From the NCBI GenBank assembly GCA_964474685.1, contig CAYYTE010000005.1, forward strand, positions 1 through 41,154: a stretch of DNA of 41,154 bases, written 5' to 3'. Numbering within the stretch: the stretch's first letter is position 1; every line of letters starts with the position of its first letter. The translations under genes were made by a program, and so were the position numbers. Source of the stretch: UBA1737 sp964474685 (GTDB taxonomy: Bacteria > Bacillota_I > Bacilli_A > ML615J-28 > CAG-313). A model generated the notes under the pieces. That model saw nothing but the letters and a program-made list of their open reading frames with translations, made no database searches and was not told where the DNA came from. Shown here piece by piece: positions 7,964-16,256 of this stretch.

Positions 7964-8054
7964 TGGCGGAAGATGAGGGATTTGAACCCTCGCGCCGTGT
8001 TACCGACCTACTAGCTTTCCAAGCCAGCCCCTTCAACCACTTGGGCAATCTTCC
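7964..8054 (-). tRNA. tRNA-Ser(GGA)
   Basis: Minus strand. The 7-bp acceptor stem GGAAGAT/ATCTTCC closes on discriminator G and an encoded CCA (7964-7966). The anticodon loop TTGGAAA (8016-8022) gives anticodon GGA, reading UCC and UCU. A long variable arm of the class II type and a T-arm GAGGG-TTCAAAT-CCCTC follow. It is a single transcription unit with its own promoter and terminator. Confidence 0.96.
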
Positions 8055-8063
8055 AATAAGAAT

Positions 8064-8092
8064 ATTATATCAGTTTTTAATAAATAATTCAA
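8064..8092 (-). promoter_or_regulatory. Promoter of tRNA-Ser
   Basis: Minus strand: -35 TTGAAT (8087-8092), 17-base spacer, perfect -10 TATAAT (8064-8069). The start falls only a few bases before the mature tRNA 5' end. Confidence 0.8.
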
Positions 8093-8159
8093 AGGAATAA
8101 ATCTTTTATTTTCTCAAACGTTTTCAAGACTTATATTTCAAGCAATAATCTATGAATTA

Positions 8160-8168
8160 TGTTATACT
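8160..8168 (+). promoter_or_regulatory. Extended -10 promoter of hpt-udk
   Basis: TGTTATACT is an extended -10 (TGnTATACT). No good -35 is visible at 16-18 bases. The ribosome site AAGGAG (8180-8185) follows. Confidence 0.6.
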
Positions 8169-8190
8169 AAATATATGTTAAGGAGTTTAT

Positions 8191-8739
8191 ATGATACTAG
8201 ATAATGACATTGAAAAAGTTTTAATTTCAGAAGAACAAATCCAAAAAAAATGTACCGAGTTAGGGCAACAAATCACCAAAGAATATCAAGATAAAAATCC
8301 CTTATTCGTAGGTTTATTAAAAGGTTGCGTCCCTTTCCTTGCAGAACTAATCAAACATGTTGATTGCGATATGGAATTTGATTTTATGGATGTGTCCAGT
8401 TACTTTGGTGGAACCGAATCAACAGGGAAAATATTGATTGAAAAAGATTTAAGTGTTCCTGTTGAAAATCGTCATGTTTTAATCATTGATGATATCATTG
8501 ATTCTGGTTTGACTTTAAAAGAAATCACAACCATATTATTACAAAGAAAAGCAAAATCGGTAGAGTGTTGCACATTACTTGATAAACCTGAAGGTAGAAC
8601 AACAAAAATTATCACACCTAAGTATGTAGGTTATACCATTGAGAGACAATTTGTGGTTGGATTTGGCTTAGACTATAATCAAAAATATCGAAACTTACCA
8701 TATATTGGAATTTTAAAAGAAAGTGTATATAAGGATTAA
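8191..8739 (+). CDS. hpt: Hypoxanthine phosphoribosyltransferase
   Basis: 182 residues, normal for the family. It salvages hypoxanthine and guanine to IMP and GMP using PRPP. The PRPP loop is LIIDDIIDSGLTL (about 98-110) with the two acidic residues; the flexible-loop SY pair is at 70-71; the C-terminal VGFGLDYNQKYRNLPYIG is the purine-binding and dimer signature of bacterial HPRT. Ribosome site AAGGAG. Its stop overlaps the udk start by one base (TAATG), so the two nucleotide-salvage genes form one unit. It is not next to tilS/ftsH, the usual place in Bacillus relatives. Confidence 0.97.
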   Translation: MILDNDIEKVLISEEQIQKKCTELGQQITKEYQDKNPLFVGLLKGCVPFLAELIKHVDCDMEFDFMDVSSYFGGTESTGKILIEKDLSVPVENRHVLIIDDIIDSGLTLKEITTILLQRKAKSVECCTLLDKPEGRTTKIITPKYVGYTIERQFVVGFGLDYNQKYRNLPYIGILKESVYKD

Positions 8740-9365
8740 TGAAACCAGTAACAATTATAGGAATTGCGGGGGGAACCGCAAGTGGTAAAACCACCGTTGC
8801 GAATCGAATCTTTGAAGCTACTTCAATCAAAGGTAGTGTTATTGTAATAAAAATGGATGATTATTATAAAGGAAAAGGTTTTGTTCCACAACTTGAAGAT
8901 GGAAGTTGGAACTTTGACCACCCAGATTCTTATGATACGGATCTATTAATCAAACAATTAAAACAACTTAAAAAAAGAAATCCTATTGAAAAACCATTAT
9001 ATGACTTTGTTACTTCTTCAAGAATGGAACAAACACAAACAATCCAAAGTTGTGATGTGGTCATTGTAGAAGGAATTATGGCTCTCGCAATCGATCAATT
9101 ACGAAAGTGTTTCGACATTAAAATATTTGTAGATTCCCCAGATGATATAAGGTTCATAAGACGTTTAAAAAGAGACGTCATCGAAAGAAAAAGAACCATA
9201 GAATCAATTATTAATCAATACCTATCGACTGTAAGACCAATGCACGAAGCATTTGTTGAACCTTCAAAAAAATATGCAGATATCATTATTCCCGAAGGTG
9301 GTAGAAATGATGTTGCCATTGATGTATTAGTAAATAAAATTGATAACTTATTCAAAGGTGAATAA
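8739..9365 (+). CDS. udk: Uridine/cytidine kinase
   Basis: 208 residues, close to the E. coli Udk length. It phosphorylates uridine and cytidine to UMP and CMP in pyrimidine salvage. Walker A is GGTASGKT (11-18), followed by KMDDYYKG and the NFDHPDSYD motif that binds the nucleoside; the VIVEGIMAL strand and RRLKRDVIERKR arginine-rich lid are typical. Translation probably couples to hpt through the TAATG overlap. A hairpin terminator follows. Confidence 0.96.
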   Translation: MKPVTIIGIAGGTASGKTTVANRIFEATSIKGSVIVIKMDDYYKGKGFVPQLEDGSWNFDHPDSYDTDLLIKQLKQLKKRNPIEKPLYDFVTSSRMEQTQTIQSCDVVIVEGIMALAIDQLRKCFDIKIFVDSPDDIRFIRRLKRDVIERKRTIESIINQYLSTVRPMHEAFVEPSKKYADIIIPEGGRNDVAIDVLVNKIDNLFKGE

Positions 9366-9386
9366 GTTCCTATGTGAATTGATAAT

Positions 9387-9436
9387 AACACCGAATTAGT
9401 AAGAGGGTTCACCTTCTTATTTCAGGTGTTTTTTTT
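9387..9436 (+). terminator. Terminator of hpt-udk
   Basis: Outer stem AACACC/GGTGTT and an inner AAGAGG/CCTTCTT stem with one bulge, followed by a run of U on the plus strand. Confidence 0.75.
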
Positions 9437-9448
9437 ATTGAAACAAAT

Positions 9449-9512
9449 AAAAAAACGCTACATAATAAAAAAGAAGCATCTGAGGATGCTTTTTTGATAA
9501 ATAAAATGTAGC
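9449..9512. terminator. Nested two-way terminator between udk and the SDR gene
   Basis: Inner hairpin AAGCATC-TGAG-GATGCTT flanked by A6 and T6 works on either strand. An outer pair GCTACAT (9457-9463) and ATGTAGC (9506-9512) encloses it, and on the minus strand the outer stem is followed by seven U. It probably ends the minus-strand operon that stops at 9545 and backs up the udk terminator. Confidence 0.8.
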
Positions 9513-9544
9513 CTTGAATGAAATGTAAGATACTTATATTTCAA

Positions 9545-10501
9545 TTATCTTTTCTTATTATTATATTCCACAAAAAAATCTACAGTTTTTTTTACAGTTT
9601 CCGAAAAAGCTGGAATATCATATATAAGATCCTTCTTTGCTTTACTCGAATCATAATTATGATTTTCAAGTAGAGTAGCAAGCGAAAACTTAGATAAATA
9701 AGGGACAAACGGAATCATCATCTTGACGATAAATAAAGGAATTTTGTGAGGATGTTTTCCGTTTTTTAAATAACTATTTAATTCATTATATAATTCAAAT
9801 ACTGTTACATCAACACCCGATAAAATGTATTGACCCCTAATTTTTCTTTTTACAATCGTAATGATTGCTTCCGATATTGAATCAACATCAACAAAATTAT
9901 ATCCGCCTTCAATGCCAAATTCCATTTTATTTTTTATGCAATCAAGTACTACTTTACCAACAGCACTCGGTTTATAATCATTTGGGCCAATTACAGCACT
10001 CGGATACACAATAGAAATCTTCATTTCTTGGTCTTTTTGTAACTCATCGAGTAAATACTTTGTCGCTAACGCTTTGGAATGACCATAATTACTATCAATT
10101 CTATCCGGATAAATATCTTTAGGTTCCGCTATAATACTTTCAAGGGATTCTTTATATAAACAATCTACACTGGATGTATAAACGAAATGTTGAACATGCT
10201 TCTTTTTACATAAATCGTATAAGTTTTTTGTTCCTAAATAATTAATATCATAACATTCTTTTCTATAAATGTTTTGTACATCAATTAAACCTGCCATATG
10301 AACAACCGTGTCATTTGAAGATACTAAGGACTCCATAAAACTTGAATCAAAACAATTTCCTAAGACTTTTTTACAAGTTAATCCTTGTAATGCCTCACTC
10401 TCTTTACGAATCACACAAACAACATTATCTTCTGTTTTTAATAAATGCCGAACTACATTATTTCCTATATGTCCAGTTGCACCCGTCACAATTATTGCCA
10501 T
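9545..10501 (-). CDS. Extended SDR: NAD(P)-dependent epimerase/reductase-like
   Basis: 318 residues. Rossmann glycine motif GATGHIG (7-13), HMAGLIDV (68-75), active-site serine in YTSS (108-111) and YGHSK (Y139, K143) are the extended SDR signature. Closest in style to dihydroflavonol-4-reductase/NSDHL-type SDRs; the substrate cannot be told from sequence. It starts six bases after the HD-GYP-like gene and is the last gene of that operon. The ribosome site is weak (GAG within the end of the previous gene). Confidence 0.88.
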   Translation of the reverse strand: MAIIVTGATGHIGNNVVRHLLKTEDNVVCVIRKESEALQGLTCKKVLGNCFDSSFMESLVSSNDTVVHMAGLIDVQNIYRKECYDINYLGTKNLYDLCKKKHVQHFVYTSSVDCLYKESLESIIAEPKDIYPDRIDSNYGHSKALATKYLLDELQKDQEMKISIVYPSAVIGPNDYKPSAVGKVVLDCIKNKMEFGIEGGYNFVDVDSISEAIITIVKRKIRGQYILSGVDVTVFELYNELNSYLKNGKHPHKIPLFIVKMMIPFVPYLSKFSLATLLENHNYDSSKAKKDLIYDIPAFSETVKKTVDFFVEYNNKKR

Positions 10502-10507
10502 CTTATT

Positions 10508-12409
10508 CTACTCATTTCTTATTCTTTTATTTGGATTCCAATGTAAATAGGCTTCCCAATAAATCTTTTCTCTTTTATTCGTTACAAAGTTTTTGAGCTC
10601 CGCTTTTAAGCTTTCATTATTATTAATAAAATCAACCAAAACCGGATCATAGCGAGTTCCTTTTTCCTCAATGAGTTCATTCATCAACTCCTCAAAAGTC
10701 TTTGTTTGTTGATAGCTTCTACCAAGTAAATCGGTTGCGGCGTCCATACCATCGCATACGGTAACAATACTTACAATATTCTTCATTTCAGGAGATAAAT
10801 CATTATCATAATGAGGATATCCTCCTTGTTCATTATAGAACAAATGGTGATACTTTGCAACATATGCATATTTCTTAAATGCGGGAATACTAGCAAGGAT
10901 AGAATATCCTTTGGTTGTATGCCTCTTTATATCGGAAAACTCAATGTCCGATAGTTTTCTTGTACATACTTTGATAATATTTAAACAAGTTAGTTTTCCA
11001 ATATCATGAGCAATTGAAGCAGTCTCGATAAAATGAACGATTAAGTTCTTTTTTTCTAATACATCTTCAACGCTTGTAGTATCTTCTAGTCCAACAAAGA
11101 ATTCAGGATGAACAACAATATAGCTTTCTAAAATCAATACCGCAAGCCTCGATACCATAATAGAATGTACCAAAGTTGGAATATGTTTATAAACAGTCAT
11201 ATTTAATATTTCTTCTAATATCTTAGGCGATCCTTCATAGTACTTTAAAATATCTAAAAGGGTTAATTTAATTAAATCATTAATGGAATCATCACTTTTT
11301 CCTGTTTCCAAATTTGTGAAGTATTCATAAATATCATCTAGAATTGATTCTCTAAAATTCTTTAATTCAAAAGATGTAAATCCACAATTTCCAGCACATT
11401 CTAATAATAATGGAGCAAGTCTTGTTATAATAGTTTCAACAAACTTACTAACCGCTTTATTTTGACCGATTATTTCCTTATTCTTTCGAAAGTTTTCAAT
11501 GTAAAAATTGTTTAATTGATGAAATAGTTCTTTCACATCAATTTTTCCAATTTTATAAGCAAAATAATTATAATTCACAAAAAAATCTACACGTATATAT
11601 TGATTTGTAGCACTTTTAAGAACCTCATCATATTGTTTCTTTGCAAACTCAAAAGCAAACTCATAATCATACATATTTCCTTTCGCATGATTATGAATCA
11701 TCTCTTGAAGTGTAAAAGAAATTAGATTATTCATACAATGCGTAAAATCAAAATGATTACAAGTCATTGAACGAATGGAATCATCCGTCCAAAAGTCAAT
11801 GATTTCAGATAATTTTTGTAAAACGATGGATAAATCCGTTGGGTGCATACTTGTTAAATAATAACGAAAACAATTATCTAAACTCCAATTAATACGATAT
11901 CGGAAGTATTCATTTGTCGACTCTTTATATAAATCTTGATATTGAAGAATCTTTACATACATTTGAAAAGCTTTATAATCATGGGTGCTTGAATACAAGT
12001 AGTGTTCATGATAAGCCTCATTAAATAAGGATTTTGTATATTTTTCAATATAATCATCCACGTCTTCATGGTCTTCATAATATTCTACAAGAGCAGTTGC
12101 AATTGAACAAGTAGCTTCGTAATCGAAAATCCCATAGTTCTTCATAATACCGATTTGCGTATTAATCGTTTGACAAAGCTCATCATTTAATTGATTTTTA
12201 GGATCTTTAATCAGTACTGTTAAATATCTTTGAGTCAAGGTATTCCCCTGATTAAACAAAAGACGAATCTGATTAGCCATTAATTTTAAATTCTTAATGC
12301 ACTCCTCAAAATCTTTAATCTCAATCGTTAAAAAGACATTTTGATAAAAATCAACTTTTTGTATAATTTCACGATATTTTGTATAATAATCGATGATTAA
12401 CTTGTTCAT
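10508..12409 (-). CDS. HD-GYP-like phosphohydrolase with long helical N-terminus
   Basis: 633 residues. About 400 N-terminal residues are mainly helical and match nothing I recognise. The C-terminal domain (about 405-600) is of HD-GYP type: H415, H468-D469 in SIAHDIGKL, K472, H497, H521-H522, GGYP (529-532) and D553. The motif usually reads HHE..DG.GYP; here it is HHLFYNEQGGYP, so one acidic residue is replaced by leucine and the DG pair is lost, while most metal-binding positions remain. Cyclic-di-GMP hydrolysis is plausible but not certain. Ribosome site GGGAG; third gene of a four-gene operon. Confidence 0.85.
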   Translation of the reverse strand: MNKLIIDYYTKYREIIQKVDFYQNVFLTIEIKDFEECIKNLKLMANQIRLLFNQGNTLTQRYLTVLIKDPKNQLNDELCQTINTQIGIMKNYGIFDYEATCSIATALVEYYEDHEDVDDYIEKYTKSLFNEAYHEHYLYSSTHDYKAFQMYVKILQYQDLYKESTNEYFRYRINWSLDNCFRYYLTSMHPTDLSIVLQKLSEIIDFWTDDSIRSMTCNHFDFTHCMNNLISFTLQEMIHNHAKGNMYDYEFAFEFAKKQYDEVLKSATNQYIRVDFFVNYNYFAYKIGKIDVKELFHQLNNFYIENFRKNKEIIGQNKAVSKFVETIITRLAPLLLECAGNCGFTSFELKNFRESILDDIYEYFTNLETGKSDDSINDLIKLTLLDILKYYEGSPKILEEILNMTVYKHIPTLVHSIMVSRLAVLILESYIVVHPEFFVGLEDTTSVEDVLEKKNLIVHFIETASIAHDIGKLTCLNIIKVCTRKLSDIEFSDIKRHTTKGYSILASIPAFKKYAYVAKYHHLFYNEQGGYPHYDNDLSPEMKNIVSIVTVCDGMDAATDLLGRSYQQTKTFEELMNELIEEKGTRYDPVLVDFINNNESLKAELKNFVTNKREKIYWEAYLHWNPNKRIRNE

Positions 12410-12445
12410 TTTAAATTCTCCCTTACTTAAGATAAACTATATTAC

Positions 12446-13579
12446 CTATATTTCACTGGTATTCTTTTTATTAAAACTATGAATGACTTTCTCAACAACT
12501 TTCTTTGCCAACTTACCAATTGGTTCAAAAATAGTCAAAGCAAATAATTGAATTGTCTCTTTCGAAGAAACAAAGAAATCTGTAACAGCATTTTTTTTCA
12601 TATTCCAATTTAATTCATACATTAAATAATTCTTTGTAATAATACCAATTTTCAACATACACAATGAATTTGTAATACCATCTAATAAACTATCTGTAAT
12701 TCCATTTAAGAAAGATAATTGAACTGTTATTTTTTTTGATATTCTTAATACTTTATCGTCAAATAAATGAATACTCGAACAACCATTTAATTCATAAGCG
12801 AAAAATGCGGAAAGCATTATGCGAAAAGAAAGTTTAGTAATTCGAATAAAGGAAGTTCGATATCCACAATATCGAAATATTTCGTATATCAAACGAAAAC
12901 CATGGATAAAAATAAACAAAGTATCTAATATTTCACGTTGCGATACCGAAGTGGAAACCAATGTTTTTCTAGAATATTTTAAAATGATTTGATTTAAGCC
13001 TTTTTTAAAGCTTGGAGAATTAAATTTACGAATTAATTCTTGATAACAATATCCATCTCGATTCTTTTTTGATATTTTTTTAATCTTTTTATATTCTTCA
13101 CTAGTTAACATTCTTTTAGCAATCTTACGATATACTTTCTTATTATGTCTCTCATTTCGAAACCCTTCTTTGTGAGAACAAATATAAGGAAAAGAGAACA
13201 AACGAATAATCGGTAAATATAGTAAGACAAATAATAATAGTGAAAGCAGAACATAGGAAGCATAAGTTAAATAAATAGAAATTCTTTTTAAGTATTCTCC
13301 TAAATCTAAAATGTTTTTTACAACAACCAAGGTAATAACAAATAAAAATCCAGCGAAAACAAAGAAGCAAATAAATTCAAGCATCTTTGTAAAGCTTTCT
13401 TTTTTATTTTTCTTAGGATTCTCACAAGAAACACTCGGGACTTTTTTTTCTTCTAGTTCTTCTAAAGACTCATCACCAGCCGAGTCACGATACTCTTTTG
13501 TAAAAGAAGTCTCAATTGTTTTTTTTAAACAAGATAATTCTTCTTTAGTAGCTTTATCATTTTCACTATTTAAGTCCAT
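12446..13579 (-). CDS. Membrane protein with DUF697 (YcjF-like) domain
   Basis: 377 residues. The first 60 are charged and probably disordered, followed by helices at about 66-88 and 102-126, a very basic stretch (140-205), and a region (about 205-325) whose pattern fits DUF697/YcjF: VSQREILDTLFIFIHGFRL, then IYEIFRYCGYRTS and a run of amphipathic helices. DUF697 often occurs with GTPases, but none is adjacent here. Its start overlaps the CYTH gene end by 14 bases, so the two are coupled. Function unknown; the domain call is moderate. Confidence 0.7.
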   Translation of the reverse strand: MDLNSENDKATKEELSCLKKTIETSFTKEYRDSAGDESLEELEEKKVPSVSCENPKKNKKESFTKMLEFICFFVFAGFLFVITLVVVKNILDLGEYLKRISIYLTYASYVLLSLLLFVLLYLPIIRLFSFPYICSHKEGFRNERHNKKVYRKIAKRMLTSEEYKKIKKISKKNRDGYCYQELIRKFNSPSFKKGLNQIILKYSRKTLVSTSVSQREILDTLFIFIHGFRLIYEIFRYCGYRTSFIRITKLSFRIMLSAFFAYELNGCSSIHLFDDKVLRISKKITVQLSFLNGITDSLLDGITNSLCMLKIGIITKNYLMYELNWNMKKNAVTDFFVSSKETIQLFALTIFEPIGKLAKKVVEKVIHSFNKKNTSEI

Positions 13580-14048
13580 CCTTATACCCCCTAGGATAAT
13601 TTATTAAAGAACTATTTTGGTATAAAGGATCACTTGTAACTTCTTTTATATAGTCAAAACTAGGAATAAAAGCCTCACTCGAAGTAAGTGATGGAAATTC
13701 AATCTCTAACAAGAATAATCCACTTAGTTTATCTAGGAACTCATCTATTTCATATAAGTCACCTTTATTCATCATTTTATAGCGATACTTATGAATCCAA
13801 TTGGTTTTTACACCCATCCGTAACTGATTAAAATTATCTTCAGTAATGGTTGTTTCAATCTCTTCACGGGCAAGGAGGCCTTCTCCTTTATAGGTGAGTT
13901 TATACGAAGCAACATTATTATGGACCGACTTTCTAAGCCTTATAACTGGTTTAACTGATAAATATCCTTGAAATATTTCATATTTTTCAGAATTTATCAA
14001 TTCAAAGGAAGATAGATTTTCTAATAAAAACTTGCGTTCAATCTCCAT
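13566..14048 (-). CDS. CYTH-domain (triphosphate tunnel) protein
   Basis: 160 residues. The start MEIERKF is the ExExK signature of the CYTH superfamily (E2, E4, K6), followed by IRLRK, SYKLTYKGEG, REEIET, YEIDEF and LEIEFPS, the alternating charged strands that line the tunnel. Members hydrolyse inorganic triphosphate, thiamine triphosphate or make cAMP; the short single-domain form most often is a triphosphatase. I start at ATG 14048: the longer GTG start at 14057 overlaps the AGGAG ribosome site. First gene of an operon with DUF697, HD-GYP-like and SDR genes. It could supply or remove a phosphorylated signal for the HD-GYP protein, which is speculation. Confidence 0.9.
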   Translation of the reverse strand: MEIERKFLLENLSSFELINSEKYEIFQGYLSVKPVIRLRKSVHNNVASYKLTYKGEGLLAREEIETTITEDNFNQLRMGVKTNWIHKYRYKMMNKGDLYEIDEFLDKLSGLFLLEIEFPSLTSSEAFIPSFDYIKEVTSDPLYQNSSLINYPRGYKDGLK

Positions 14049-14067
14049 AATTAGCACTCCTAAGTTT

Positions 14068-14096
14068 ATTATACCAAAAATTGTCTCTTAAATAAA
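14068..14096 (-). promoter_or_regulatory. Promoter of the CYTH operon
   Basis: Minus strand: extended -10 TGGTATAAT (-10 at 14068-14073) with a weak -35 TTTATT 17 bases upstream. Confidence 0.6.
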
Positions 14097-14158
14097 GTGA
14101 ATAGAACATAAAATTAGAAAACAATCATTTTTTTTCATAATAAATAAGAAAATAAAGA

Positions 14159-14216
14159 AAAAACACTCAAAATGTAAAAAATAAAGAATTCATTTATTAA
14201 CAAAAAGAGTGTTTTT
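14159..14216. terminator. Terminator after the ABC exporter genes
   Basis: Arms AAAAACACTC and GAGTGTTTTT pair across a 38-base AT-rich loop; the minus-strand side is followed by more U. The long loop makes it weaker than the others in the window. Confidence 0.55.
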
Positions 14217-14228
14217 AAAGATACAATT

Positions 14229-16256
14229 TTATTCATCAATATCTATATTTGCAATTTGAGCTTCATATATTCTTCGATACTCCCCATTTTCCTTGATTAA
14301 TTGTTCATGAGTACCTTCTTCTACTTTCTCACCATGATTTAAAACGATGATTTTATCCGCATTAAAAATAGTGGAAAGTCTATGAGCAATAACAATAACC
14401 GTTCTGTTTTTACAAAGCTCATGAAGAGAAGATTGAATCATTTTTTCCGTTTCTAAATCAATATGGGAAGTTGCCTCATCCATCACTAGAATGGAAGGGT
14501 TAAATACAATAGCTCTTGCTAAGGCAATGATTTGTTTTTCACCGGAACTTAGATTCCCCCCGGATAAACCAATTTCTTGATTAATGCCAAACTCATATTT
14601 CCTGTAAAGCGATTCTACTCCCATTCTATTTAGAATTTCTATAATCTCCTCATCAGTTACATCTTCTTTACCAAAGCGGATATTTGAAGCAATTGTTCCG
14701 CGAATCATTACAGGTTCTTGTAGTACAATGCCAATACCTTGCCTATAAGTTCTCTTTGAATAAGTAGAAATATCTACCCCATCAATAGATATTTTACCAG
14801 GTAAGTTTTTATCTAAATCATAAAAACGAAGCAATAAGCTCATTAAACTGCTCTTACCACTCCCAGTATGACCAACCAAACCCACTAACTCACCACTGTG
14901 AACTTCAAAACTTATCCCTTTTAATACGTAATTATTCTCTACATAACTAAACCAAACATTTTCAAAAGAAATATCCCCTTTATAACGCTTAATGGGCATC
15001 TTATAATCATCTTCTAATTGAGCATCATACACTTTATAAATCCGATCAATCTGTACATGTGAATGTTCAAAAGCATCTATTTGAGTAAATATAATACCCA
15101 CTGGATTAATAATCTTTGTAAGATACTCGTTATAAGCATATATCAAACCCGCAGTAATTACAACCCCCGCAACATTTAAATATTGCAAACCAAAATAAGC
15201 AACAATAATTGCTGTAATAGCACTCCGAACTACATTAATCATATTATTTCCAAAAGTTGAAGATAGTTTTACTTGTTTCAAGTTTTCAGTTTTAAACTCT
15301 TCATTTATTTCATCAAATTCTTTTATTGTTTGCTTTCGAAAATTAAATATTTGTAAGATATGAATTCCATTAATGATTTCATTTAATTTTGCGGTTAACA
15401 TACTTCTCGATTCATTCACCTTAACAGCAATCTTTTTTAAATGCTTGAGGTAGTAATGAATCCATAAGTAAATAAAAGGGTATATTATGAAACTAGCGAG
15501 AGCTAACCGATAATCCAAGTAAAACATTCCAATGTAAGCAAAAATGAAACTTAACAAAGCCGTAGAGAATAAATTGATAATCTGACGATATAAAATAATC
15601 ATTCCATCAATATCATGTGTAATCCTCGATGCAAGTTTACCGGCGGGTTCAGTTTCAAAATCCTTCACGGGAATTCTTTCAATACATTCCATACCTTTGG
15701 TTCTTTCATCTCTTGCAATCCAATTAACCATCTTACTTGTTGCAAAATATTGTATAAATGTACATAGGATTACTACAATCGATTTAACAAATAAGAGGAT
15801 GATATAAGTAAACATAGTAGGAATAAATGGCTTGTAAAAAGCAAAGATTTCATCTTTATTTAATTGAATAAATGAATACGTTGTAGTCGATTCTTTGGTT
15901 GTAACATACAATAAACCATCTTCAATCCGGTAGTTTCCCTCTGGAACCACATCGTCAATAAAATAAATACCGGTTTTATAAAAAATAATTGAAGCTTCTT
16001 TTATAACTTCATCCGTATTATTAAGATCTTCTTTTTGTTTGAAAATACGATTCTTAAAAACTACACAGTTTTCGCTTTCTATTTTAACTTCTACCCATGG
16101 CTTTTCAAGTCCCATAATGCAATCATCTAAAACATGAGCAACAAGTAGGGGCGTAATGAAACTCAATACTTGAATAATTAATATCATTACTAAACTAATC
16201 ACTAAAAGGTAAGACCTTTTTTTAATAAAACTCCATAATCTTTTATAGTTTTTCAT
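14229..16256 (-). CDS. ABC exporter, large half (BmrD/YheH-like)
   Basis: 675 residues: membrane domain then ATPase domain. Between the first two helices is an extra extracytoplasmic segment of about 90 residues (50-142), the hallmark of BmrD/YheH (B. subtilis, about 673 residues). The ATPase has Walker A GHTGSGKS (462-469), a degenerate signature LSSGE (569-573, instead of LSGGQ), Walker B ILVMDE with catalytic E594, and the switch AHRL. It pairs with the upstream half, with which it overlaps by 14 bases. Start chosen at ATG 16256; the longer GTG start at 16265 sits on the AAAGGTG ribosome site. Likely exports drugs or a lipophilic compound; substrate unknown. Confidence 0.92.
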   Translation of the reverse strand: MKNYKRLWSFIKKRSYLLVISLVMILIIQVLSFITPLLVAHVLDDCIMGLEKPWVEVKIESENCVVFKNRIFKQKEDLNNTDEVIKEASIIFYKTGIYFIDDVVPEGNYRIEDGLLYVTTKESTTTYSFIQLNKDEIFAFYKPFIPTMFTYIILLFVKSIVVILCTFIQYFATSKMVNWIARDERTKGMECIERIPVKDFETEPAGKLASRITHDIDGMIILYRQIINLFSTALLSFIFAYIGMFYLDYRLALASFIIYPFIYLWIHYYLKHLKKIAVKVNESRSMLTAKLNEIINGIHILQIFNFRKQTIKEFDEINEEFKTENLKQVKLSSTFGNNMINVVRSAITAIIVAYFGLQYLNVAGVVITAGLIYAYNEYLTKIINPVGIIFTQIDAFEHSHVQIDRIYKVYDAQLEDDYKMPIKRYKGDISFENVWFSYVENNYVLKGISFEVHSGELVGLVGHTGSGKSSLMSLLLRFYDLDKNLPGKISIDGVDISTYSKRTYRQGIGIVLQEPVMIRGTIASNIRFGKEDVTDEEIIEILNRMGVESLYRKYEFGINQEIGLSGGNLSSGEKQIIALARAIVFNPSILVMDEATSHIDLETEKMIQSSLHELCKNRTVIVIAHRLSTIFNADKIIVLNHGEKVEEGTHEQLIKENGEYRRIYEAQIANIDIDE

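Noticed and set aside
13152..13607. Overlapping ORFs on both strands within the DUF697 gene
   Set aside because: No ribosome sites and no domain; composition matches the shadow of a lysine- and phenylalanine-rich gene.
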